Assembly (NCBI GenBank): GCA_903886975.1
Contig: CAISOB010000011.1
Span: forward strand, 1-53,328
Length of the DNA stretch: 53,328 nucleotides
Reading direction: 5' to 3'
Origin: an uncultured beta proteobacterium
Lineage (GTDB): Bacteria > Pseudomonadota > Gammaproteobacteria > Burkholderiales > Rhodocyclaceae
Part shown: piece after piece, positions 1 through 7,208 of the stretch
How positions within the stretch are numbered: position 1 is the stretch's first letter
Layout: each line of letters starts with the position of its first letter
The notes under the pieces: model-generated
What the model was told of the DNA's origin: nothing
The model's input: only the letters and a program-made list of their open reading frames with translations
Database searches by the model: none
Made by a program: the position numbers and the translations under genes

Positions 1-3000
1 CCGCCGTTGCCGTCGTTCAAGGTATAGGCCGAGACGCTGAGCGTCTTGCCCGAACCGGCGTTCGCCGTGTCATAGGTTTCGGCAAGGCCGGTCACCGTGT
101 CGCCGGCAAAGAGTCCGCTGACGAGCGGCGCTGCGGCTGCCGTCAGCGTGCCGTCGTACGTCTTGCTGTTGGTCTGCGCGGTGAGCGTCAAATTGGCCTT
201 GTTGATCGTGCTCGTGGTGTTGCTCACGTAGCTCACGTTGTAGTTGCCGCCGCCATTGCCGTCATTGACCGTGACGCCGCTCGTGGTGACCGTCTTGTTG
301 CCGAGCCCGAAGTTCTTGTCGGTGAAGGCGAAGCTGCCGCCGGAGAGACTGTCGAAGGCATTGCCGTTGCTGACGTTCCGGTAGAGCGTCCCGCCGCTGA
401 CCACGGCCGTGCCGAGCGCGGCCAGCGTGCCGTCGTAGCCGCGCGTCACATCGCTGGTCGTCACGGTCAGATTGGCTTTGCTGATCGTCGCGGTTCCGCT
501 GTAACCGCTGAGCGTGTAGTGCAGATCCAGATAGCTGGCGCTGCTAAACGCCAGTGAGCCAAGGAGCAAGGACTGGGTGCCGGCGTTGGCGTTGGCCACC
601 GCGCCGCTGCCGATCAGCCCGCACGCGACAAGCCCGCCGGCGCAATCGCCAGCCACGAGGTTGGTCGCACCGAGGATGCTGGCCAAGAAGCTCGTCGTTC
701 CGTCGTAGGCCCGCGTCGCCGCGAAATCAAGCGCGGTGCGCGTAAAGGTGACGCTGTAAATGAATCCGTTGCCGAGCGCACCCCACGATGGCGCCGCCGG
801 ATAGATCTTGCCTTCGTTGATGTAGGGTGCGTTGAGGCCGTTGAGCACGTCGGTGGCCGGATCGGTCGAGTAAACGAGCCAGCGGCCATTGCCCGACACG
901 ACCAGGGCGCCTGCTCCTTGAGCGCTGCCATTGATAAACCGGCCGCCGCTACCCCCGTTCGCCAGGACGATGTTGGCGCCACCGCCGGCGGTAACGGACG
1001 CGGCAAAGCCGAGCGCCAAGTCGCCGCCGCTGTGCAAGAGGGCATCGCCGCCGGTCGATGAGACGATGCCGTTGACCGTCAGGTTGCCGGTGGTGGCAAG
1101 GCTCAGCGCGCCGCCGGTCGCCGTGACATTGCCGGCCACTGTCAGGCCGCCGGCGCTATCGACGATATCGATCGCCCCGGCGCTCGAGATGATATTGCCG
1201 AGCGTGTCAATGCTGTTGCCGGCGTTGTTGAGCGTGATGCTGCTGCCCGAGGCGGCGAGGGTCGTGAGGCTGGTAAGCGCTGCCGCTTGGGTAATCGCCC
1301 CAGTCGCGCTCAGCGTCAGCGCATGCGCGCCGCCCAAGGCGCCATTTATGGCGATGCCACCATTGAAGGCGGCGAGCGTCGCGTCGGTGGCCAGAGTCGT
1401 CGTCCCGGCCAGCGTCAGGCTCTTGGCCGTGAGGTTGCCGTCGAGTGTGTAGCTGGTGCCTCCCAAGGTCTTGAAATTAAGTCCGCTGGCGGTGAAGTCG
1501 AGGTTGTTGCCCGAAACCGTGTAGGGGAAATCGGTCGGCGCGAGCGCGCCCTTGGCAAGGACCAGACTCGAGTTCGAGACGGAGCCGCCGCCGGTGACGC
1601 TAAAGTCGCCCGAGACAATGTCAAGACCGGTGATGTTGCCGCCCGTCGACCCGTAGGCCGACCCGCCCTTCATCGGATCGCCGGAAACGAAGGTGAGCAG
1701 CGTCGTGCCGCTCGCCGCGCTGTTCGGGGCGAGGGCGAAGTAATAGAAACCGTTGGCGCCGGTGCCGGCGGTCCCAAGATTCACGCCGTTGTCGACGGCA
1801 ACGATGTGCTTGCCGCCCGCGATCCCGGCAAAGCCGGAGACAATCTGCGGGGCGATCGAGTAGAGCGAGGTGAGGTAGGGGTAAGAGACGCCCTCGACGA
1901 TGTTCCAGGTGCCGGGCAGGCTCCAGCCGGCGCCGCTGAAAGTCGCGCCACTCATCATCTGGCTGGTGGTCTTGCCGGTGACGCTGCCGCTGAAAGAACC
2001 CACGCCGACAGCGGCTGCCTGACCGCTCGTCTGCGTGTTCCAGAAGCAGGCGGTGCAGGTCTCGCCCGATGCGGATCCGCTGATTCCGCCGGCCAAGGAA
2101 CTCGCGCTCACCGCGCCACTGGCGTAGGCGCGGGTGATGCTGCCCCCGCTGAAAATTCCGACGAGTCCGCCGGCGTAAACATTGCCTTTCACGGTGCCCG
2201 TGGCATAGACATCGGTCAGCGTGGCCCCACTCGAATTGCCGATAAGGCCGCCAACCTCCCAGGATCCCGTTCCGCTCACATTCCCGCTGGCGTACGAGCG
2301 GGTGATACTGCCGCCTTGTTGGCTTCCGATAAGGCCGCCGAGATAATTCCCGGTCCCCGAACTCACCGCGACGCTCGCGTACGAGTCAACGATACTCCCG
2401 GTGCTTAAACCCGCGAGTCCGCCAATGGCGTCATAAGTGCCGCTCACGGTACCGGTCGCATAAGCCCGATCGATCGTTCCAAGGCTATTGCCCGCCAAGG
2501 TGCCGACGTACTGACCGCCGCTGACGCTGGCGCCGATGAGGCCGACGTTTTTCACCGTGCCCGAAGCGCCGAGATAGCGGAACAAGGCTACGTACGACAT
2601 CGCCGGGCGCACGATGGTAAGCCCGGACACGGCATGGCCCAAGCCGTCGAATATACCGTCGTAATAATTGGACCCGACTGGCGCAAAACCTGCCCCTGCG
2701 TTCCAGCCGCTCGTCGCGGTCGCGTCGATGTCGGAACCGAGCGCGTAGTTCCGCGGCAGACTGACGTCCATGCCCTGCAAGTCGTGGCCCGTGGTGCTGC
2801 CGGCAAGACCGAGTCCGCCGTTCGCATCACGCGTATTGATCACTTCGTAGGACTGGCCGGCGATGGTCAGGCTTGGATTGGCGCCGGTCAGGTTGATGCG
2901 CGAGCCGTTGTTCAGCGTATAGCGCCCCGCGCCGCCCGGGGTCAGCACGAGGCCGGCGGTGTCGCCGCTCGCGCTGATCGATGCGCTGATGTCGATGTTG

Positions 3001-4667
3001 CGCGCGGCGGTCAGGGTCAAGGTCTGATTGGTCGACCAGTTGATCGTGGACGCAACCGTGATGTCGCCATTCTCGGCACCGCCCGCACCGGTCGTCACCT
3101 GCACGTTCGAGCCACCAGCCAGCGCCGCTTCGATGCTGCCACTGGTGACGATCGATCCGCTGCCGCTGGCGATGAAGTTGGGCGACGCGCCGGTATTGGT
3201 ATCGGGGCCGGCCGCCTGGATGGTGACGTTGTACGGGTCGAGCAGCCAGTTGCCGCCGGCACCCTTGGCCGCGGACACGTCGACCTGACCGTTCAACGTC
3301 AATTGGTGGCCTGAGGTCTCGACAAAGCCGCCGTCGCCGCCAAGCGCGCCGCCGCGCGCCGTGATGCGGCCGGCGAAGGCTGTCGCGTCCTCGGACCACA
3401 GAATGACCTTGCCGCCCGTGCCCGAACTCGTGGCGTCGGCGGTGATGACGCTCGCCGCATCGACACTCAGCGTGTGCGCATTGGCGTGCGGCGCACCGTC
3501 GATCTGCACCTGCACACCGTGCGCGTCGCCGCCGACGAGGATCGTTCCTCCCGCAGCTTGCCCTGAGGCGTCGATGTTCGCGCCGGCGACGACGATGTCG
3601 CTGCCGGCGATGCTGATCTTCCCGCCGCGGCTGCCGGCAAGCGTTCCGGAAACGTCGAGCATGCCAGAGATCTGCGTCGTTCCACGCTCGCCGCCGTCCA
3701 GAACGATTTCGCCGTTGCGTTCGACGAGTCCCGTCGCCCGGATGATGCCGGTGTTGTTGATAACCGACGCGACGAGATCGCCCGCCGCGCGGGCACTCAG
3801 GACCACCCGGCCACCTTCGGCGAGCAACGCGCCGCTGTTGGCGATCTGCGCGTTGAGCGCCGCTTCGTCAACCTTGACCTTCAAGAAGCTGTCGCCGAAG
3901 AAATCGAGTGTGACCTTGTTGCCGGCGGCCAGGGCCACGCTGCCCTGTGGCGCGGTGATGGTGCCGGCGTTGTGAATGTCCGGCGCGAGGAGCGCGATGT
4001 AACCGCCCCGACCGGCCTTGAGTTCGCCGAAATTGCTGATGCCGCCTGCCGCCCCGGCATTGACAAATTGCGTCTTGCCGGCCATGAAGTCGCTGTCCGA
4101 GAGCGACAAGGTCGAGGCCACGAGGCCGCCCACATCGACCTTGGCCGACGGCGCAAATAAAATGCCGTTGGGGTTGATCAGGAATACTTGGCCATTGGCC
4201 GACAGCCGGCCATAGATGCTGCTCGCATCGTTGCCGAGAACCCGGTTGAGCGCCACCGCGCTGGCGTTGGGTTGGCGGAAATCGACCCACTCATTGCCAG
4301 CGATGTTGAAGCTTTGCCAGTTGATCGCCGCGCGTTGACTCAATTGCGTCACGATCAGCGAAGTCGGCGAGCCGGCAGCGACGCTGGCGCTGCCCTGCAC
4401 GGTCTCGTTGCCCAGCGGCAACGCCAGCGCCGGGCGCATTGCCAATTCACCCAAGGCGATCAGCAGCGCCAGCGCCAGCGGTTTGCGTCCGAGTGACGGC
4501 AAGCCGGGCGCCACAGCGAACGCGGCGCGGCGCGCATCGGCCCTGCGCGCCTCGCTCGCCCACGTGAGCGAACCTCGTCGTTGGCGGTCGGCAGACGCGC
4601 TCTTTTGCGACGCGTCGCTTCGATCAAGATCACCGGCACCGACGGGCACCGACGTTTTGCGTGTCAT
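1..4667 (-). CDS. Two-partner-secretion filamentous haemagglutinin-like exoprotein (5' part; runs off the window)
   Basis: The reading frame stays open from ATG 4667 to base 1, about 1555 codons, with no stop. A Shine-Dalgarno GGAGGAA sits a few bases upstream. A long charged leader (residues 1-62) precedes a hydrophobic segment and an ALA site near residue 82. A TPS secretion domain follows, with NPNGI at residues 165-169, the signature recognised by FhaC-type outer-membrane partners. Residues ~390-470 are Gly-rich beta-helix sequence (ETSGHQLTLNG, GGNWLLDPYNV). Residues ~700-865 hold repeated GLUG-like motifs (GGLAG, GGLIG, GGLVG). From residue ~1320 there are YDG-type repeats about 90 residues apart (AYDGTT, GYDGTL, TYDGTL). 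The product should be a surface or released adhesin. No TpsB partner lies upstream; one could lie beyond base 1. Substrate and adhesion target are unknown. Confidence 0.9.
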   Translation of the reverse strand, partial: MTRKTSVPVGAGDLDRSDASQKSASADRQRRGSLTWASEARRADARRAAFAVAPGLPSLGRKPLALALLIALGELAMRPALALPLGNETVQGSASVAAGSPTSLIVTQLSQRAAINWQSFNIAGNEWVDFRQPNASAVALNRVLGNDASSIYGRLSANGQVFLINPNGILFAPSAKVDVGGLVASTLSLSDSDFMAGKTQFVNAGAAGGISNFGELKAGRGGYIALLAPDIHNAGTITAPQGSVALAAGNKVTLDFFGDSFLKVKVDEAALNAQIANSGALLAEGGRVVLSARAAGDLVASVINNTGIIRATGLVERNGEIVLDGGERGTTQISGMLDVSGTLAGSRGGKISIAGSDIVVAGANIDASGQAAGGTILVGGDAHGVQVQIDGAPHANAHTLSVDAASVITADATSSGTGGKVILWSEDATAFAGRITARGGALGGDGGFVETSGHQLTLNGQVDVSAAKGAGGNWLLDPYNVTIQAAGPDTNTGASPNFIASGSGSIVTSGSIEAALAGGSNVQVTTGAGGAENGDITVASTINWSTNQTLTLTAARNIDISASISASGDTAGLVLTPGGAGRYTLNNGSRINLTGANPSLTIAGQSYEVINTRDANGGLGLAGSTTGHDLQGMDVSLPRNYALGSDIDATATSGWNAGAGFAPVGSNYYDGIFDGLGHAVSGLTIVRPAMSYVALFRYLGASGTVKNVGLIGASVSGGQYVGTLAGNSLGTIDRAYATGTVSGTYDAIGGLAGLSTGSIVDSYASVAVSSGTGNYLGGLIGSQQGGSITRSYASGNVSGTGSWEVGGLIGNSSGATLTDVYATGTVKGNVYAGGLVGIFSGGSITRAYASGAVSASSLAGGISGSASGETCTACFWNTQTSGQAAAVGVGSFSGSVTGKTTSQMMSGATFSGAGWSLPGTWNIVEGVSYPYLTSLYSIAPQIVSGFAGIAGGKHIVAVDNGVNLGTAGTGANGFYYFALAPNSAASGTTLLTFVSGDPMKGGSAYGSTGGNITGLDIVSGDFSVTGGGSVSNSSLVLAKGALAPTDFPYTVSGNNLDFTASGLNFKTLGGTSYTLDGNLTAKSLTLAGTTTLATDATLAAFNGGIAINGALGGAHALTLSATGAITQAAALTSLTTLAASGSSITLNNAGNSIDTLGNIISSAGAIDIVDSAGGLTVAGNVTATGGALSLATTGNLTVNGIVSSTGGDALLHSGGDLALGFAASVTAGGGANIVLANGGSGGRFINGSAQGAGALVVSGNGRWLVYSTDPATDVLNGLNAPYINEGKIYPAAPSWGALGNGFIYSVTFTRTALDFAATRAYDGTTSFLASILGATNLVAGDCAGGLVACGLIGSGAVANANAGTQSLLLGSLAFSSASYLDLHYTLSGYSGTATISKANLTVTTSDVTRGYDGTLAALGTAVVSGGTLYRNVSNGNAFDSLSGGSFAFTDKNFGLGNKTVTTSGVTVNDGNGGGNYNVSYVSNTTSTINKANLTLTAQTNSKTYDGTLTAAAAPLVSGLFAGDTVTGLAETYDTANAGSGKTLSVSAYTLNDGNG

Positions 4668-4739
4668 CGTTTCCTCCGGCTTCGGCGTGCGCCCGAAAGT
4701 TTCCTCAGGCCAAGGGTTTTCCGACTTCTGGCTGAATAG

Positions 4740-4761
4740 CATATATGCCAATGGCAATATA
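4740..4761. promoter_or_regulatory. AT-rich imperfect inverted repeat upstream of the exoprotein gene
   Basis: The stretch reads ATATATGCCA then TGGCAATATAT: two arms of about ten bases that are near-perfect complements. It lies about 75-95 bases upstream of the exoprotein start, in AT-rich DNA unlike its surroundings. It could be a regulator-binding site or part of the promoter. No regulator can be assigned. Confidence 0.3.
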
Positions 4762-4862
4762 TCAGCCCGCTGGTATATTTGTCTACTGTAATCAACGCTA
4801 GCCGTAGGCTTTTCCGGCGCAAGGTAAAGAGCGCAAAGAATCGTCGGGTGGTCCAAGAAGCG

Positions 4863-5135
4863 GTTACGTGCTGGGTTCCTGGTCTCTCCTTCCTGGCGAT
4901 CGCCTTGTGGACCCTGGTCCCGGACAAGTTCGACGAGAAAGACGCCAAGCTCGCCCGCTCCGGTGTTTTCGGAACGACGCTCGGCATGATGATCGCCGAT
5001 GTGCCGGCCGTCTTTGTCGGCGGCCGGATTGCTGACCGACTCCCGGTTCGTCTGGTCCCTGCCATCGCCGCCGCAAACTTTGCCACCCTCGGCCTGGCCA
5101 CGCTGTTAGGGGCGGGAGAACGATTGGGGTTCTAG
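4863..5135 (+). pseudogene. Decayed GDT1/UPF0016 (TMEM165-type) cation exporter remnant
   Basis: The frame encodes recognisable pieces of the TMEM165/GDT1 family, which exports Mn2+ or exchanges Ca2+ across the inner membrane: LSFLAIALWTLVPDKFDE, then GTTLGMMIADVPAVFVGG, then a C-terminal helix ending LGAGERLGF. Intact members have about 190 residues and two ExGDK(T/S)Q motifs in paired repeats. Here the N-terminal repeat with the first motif is absent. The loop after DEKDAKLARSGVF joins directly to GTTLGMM, so the segment that should hold the second motif is also missing. The frame continues upstream to 4779, but that part does not resemble the family. I see no usable start or catalytic motif, so I call it a gene remnant. 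Confidence 0.65.
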
Positions 5136-5149
5136 CGTCGCATTCCCGC

Positions 5150-5155
5150 TATAAT
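5150..5155 (+). promoter_or_regulatory. -10 box (TATAAT) for the antiporter gene
   Basis: A perfect TATAAT lies about 60 bases before the proposed antiporter start, just after the decayed exporter. No good -35 hexamer is seen at 16-18 bases; TTGGGG at 5124-5129 is 20 bases away. It is a plausible but unproven promoter. Confidence 0.4.
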
Positions 5156-5213
5156 CGCGAGCTCAGCCTTGAACCCCAATTTACTAAAACAATTACTTAC
5201 TAGGGAGAAGAAC

Positions 5214-6449
5214 TTGGAACCGTCACCCGCCATCGAAGCCGCCAAACATATCGTGCAAGTTTTCGGTACGGTACTTGCAATCGGCATGTTCTCCAGCTTG
5301 TTTGCGAAGAAACTGAAGATTCCCGATGTCGCGGTGTTCCTGATCGTCGGCATGCTGGTCGGCCCTGAAATGCTGGGCCTGGTCCATATCAAGGCGAATT
5401 CGGCAGTCAACCAATTCATTCTGATCTTTGGTTCCAGCTATATTCTTTTTGACGGCGGCGCCTCGCTGCGCCTCAAAGTGCTCAAGGAAGTCTGGATCAC
5501 CATCCTCGTCATCTCGACGGTCGGCGTGCTGATCACGGCGGCCATTACCGGGCTGGCGGCGTACTACATTCTCGGCGTGCCGCTGATTGTCGCTTTCCTG
5601 CTTGGCGCTTCCCTGGCCTCGACCGACCCGGCGACGCTGGTGCCAATTTTCAAACAGGTGCCGATCAAGGACCGGGTGGCGCAGACGGTGATGAGCGAAT
5701 CGGCGTTCAATGACGCTATGGGCGCCATCGTCACCTTTACGGTACTGGCTGTCGCGATGGGAACCGGAGAATTCTCCCTGGCCACGGCCGCCGGTGACTT
5801 GCTTAAGCAAGCCGGCATCGGCATCGTCATCGGCGGAATTGCCGGTTACGCGGCTGCCTTCGTCATCGGGCACGAGAAATACGATTTCCTGCTTGAATAC
5901 TCGCCGCTGGTCACGCTGATGGCCGTGGTCGGTGCCTACATGACCGCCGACTACATGCAAGCGAGCGGTTTCATGGCGGTCTTTGTCTTCGGCATCATCA
6001 TCGGCAACAAGGATTTCTTCGGCTTCAGCATGGAAGACGCGGAACAGAAACGGCTGGAAGAGTATGTCACGACGACGGCATTGATCATGCGCCTGTTCAT
6101 CTTCATCCTGCTCGGAGCCCAGGTCGATTTCGCGTTGATGAACAAGTACCTGGTCGGCGGCATCGCGGTTATCGTCGTTCTGATGCTGGTGGCCCGCCCG
6201 ATTACCGTGTTGATTTGCGCCGGCCCCGACCGCCGTACCAAGTGGTCGTGGAAGGAACTGGTGTTCATGTCGTGGACCCGCGAAACCGGCGTCATCCCGG
6301 CGGCATTGGCCGGTCTGCTCGTCGGCATGAACGCACCGGGCGCCGAGATGATCGCCTCGGTCACTTTCATCGCCGTGCTGATGACCATACTGATCCAGGC
6401 GCCGACCACCGCCTGGCTGGCACGCAAATTGGGATTACTGCTCGACTGA
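5214..6449 (+). CDS. CPA1-type cation:proton antiporter (NhaP-like)
   Basis: The 411-residue protein has about twelve hydrophobic segments and no obvious soluble tail. It resembles CPA1 monovalent cation/proton antiporters of the inner membrane. The conserved ASTDPATLVPIF and SESAFNDAMGA stretches (residues ~125-165) match the ATDP and ESxxND motifs that carry the ion-binding acidic residues. I chose TTG 5214 because AGGGAGAAG lies just upstream; an in-frame TTG at 5169 lacks a Shine-Dalgarno. The gene appears monocistronic with its own -10 box upstream. It probably supports Na+ or K+ and pH homeostasis; the cation cannot be decided from sequence. Confidence 0.85.
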   Translation: MEPSPAIEAAKHIVQVFGTVLAIGMFSSLFAKKLKIPDVAVFLIVGMLVGPEMLGLVHIKANSAVNQFILIFGSSYILFDGGASLRLKVLKEVWITILVISTVGVLITAAITGLAAYYILGVPLIVAFLLGASLASTDPATLVPIFKQVPIKDRVAQTVMSESAFNDAMGAIVTFTVLAVAMGTGEFSLATAAGDLLKQAGIGIVIGGIAGYAAAFVIGHEKYDFLLEYSPLVTLMAVVGAYMTADYMQASGFMAVFVFGIIIGNKDFFGFSMEDAEQKRLEEYVTTTALIMRLFIFILLGAQVDFALMNKYLVGGIAVIVVLMLVARPITVLICAGPDRRTKWSWKELVFMSWTRETGVIPAALAGLLVGMNAPGAEMIASVTFIAVLMTILIQAPTTAWLARKLGLLLD

Positions 6450-6456
6450 AGTGGAG

Positions 6457-6482
6457 GACGGGCAAGGAACGCCTTGCCCGTC
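6457..6482. terminator. Hairpin after the antiporter gene
   Basis: GACGGGCAAGG pairs perfectly with CCTTGCCCGTC around an AACG loop, eight bases after the antiporter stop. There is no clear T-run, so termination may be incomplete. It lies between convergent genes and could serve both. Confidence 0.6.
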
Positions 6483-6527
6483 ATTGAGAGCGCGGAAGGG
6501 AAATACTCGTCCGCAGCGCGACCGTCC

Positions 6528-6806
6528 TTATTCGGGCAGTTTAATGTCGGCGTTGGGATCTTTCTTCACGCCCGGCTTGCGTCCGCGCGCCGGCGCCGGC
6601 AGGTCGCATGACAGCCGGCAACTGGTGCCTTCGATCTTCTTGCCCTCGATGAAGCGCGTGACCTTGCAGCAAATCACGTCGCCCGAAGCGGAAAGCTGCG
6701 CGACCTGGTTTTTCAGCTGTGCCATCGGGATATGGAGCGCCTGTGAGATTTCGGCGTCGAGCTGCTCGCCGTTGGCTCGCAAAAACTTGAGTATTGCTGC
6801 GTTCAT
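6528..6806 (-). CDS. Small winged-helix-like protein of unknown role
   Basis: The protein has 92 residues. The first ~60 look like a degenerate winged helix-turn-helix: an N-terminal helix (AAILKFLRANG), a second helix with ISQALHIPMAQLKNQVAQL, then a short wing with a Cys pair (DVICCKVTRF). The rest is basic and Pro-rich (PAPARGRKPGVKK), perhaps a disordered nucleic-acid-binding tail. A third Cys pair-like element (TSCRLSCDL) follows the wing. ATG 6806 is preceded by GGGGAT. It could be a small transcription factor of ArsR/MarR-like fold, but I do not recognise a named family and no target is evident. It is transcribed alone. Confidence 0.65.
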   Translation of the reverse strand: MNAAILKFLRANGEQLDAEISQALHIPMAQLKNQVAQLSASGDVICCKVTRFIEGKKIEGTSCRLSCDLPAPARGRKPGVKKDPNADIKLPE

Positions 6807-7064
6807 CGGGTATCCCCACGGCTAACAATAAGAAAGAGCTTTCAGTCTGCGCCCGAATCACGGTGCTGGCAATTGAAGTCAAACGAATCGAACGAGTCGA
6901 TTTCAATTTGATTCGCGTGTCGGCGCAGGCTAGACGGAACGGCGGAAACCGAGAACAGTCCGGCTCTACTCAGGCTGTAACAGGCCGGAAGCGCGTATTC
7001 TACAATAGTTGCTCTGTTTAACCAAAGGTCGGCGCACAAGCAACCACAGCCAAGGCGAACATTT
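6807..7064. other. Non-coding interval between divergent genes
   Basis: No credible gene is seen here. The interval should hold the promoters of the minus-strand winged-helix gene and the plus-strand VTT-reductase unit. A -10-like TACAAT lies at 7001-7006 on the plus strand, 58 bases before the small ORF, without a convincing -35. The stretch 6870-6920 is rich in TCGA and ATTGAA elements but forms no clean inverted repeat. Confidence 0.4.
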
Positions 7065-7208
7065 ATGCGTGCCACACTGCCCACGGTCGATCAACCCCCG
7101 CAATGCGCCCGCGTGCACTGCACCAAACAGCGGGCTGTTGATCGAGGTCGTCAGCAGCGCGTTGGGAGCTGCCGGGTGCGCATGGTTTACGGGACATGCT
7201 CTCGATGA
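7065..7208 (+). CDS. Short Cys-containing ORF overlapping the reductase start
   Basis: ATG 7065 opens a 47-codon frame preceded by AAGGCG at a normal ribosome-binding distance. The product is basic and has four cysteines (QCARVHC, GSCRVRM, GTCSR). Its TGA overlaps the ATG at 7205 of the next gene as ATGA, the usual geometry of translational coupling. It resembles no protein I know. It may be a leader peptide controlling the downstream gene, a small protein, or chance. Evidence for translation is only the Shine-Dalgarno and the overlap. Confidence 0.35.
   Translation: MRATLPTVDQPPQCARVHCTKQRAVDRGRQQRVGSCRVRMVYGTCSR

Noticed and set aside
1287..2408. A 373-codon plus-strand frame opposite the exoprotein gene
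   Set aside because: Antisense to the repeat-rich exoprotein; Gly/Arg/Ala-rich low-complexity translation without a ribosome-binding site.
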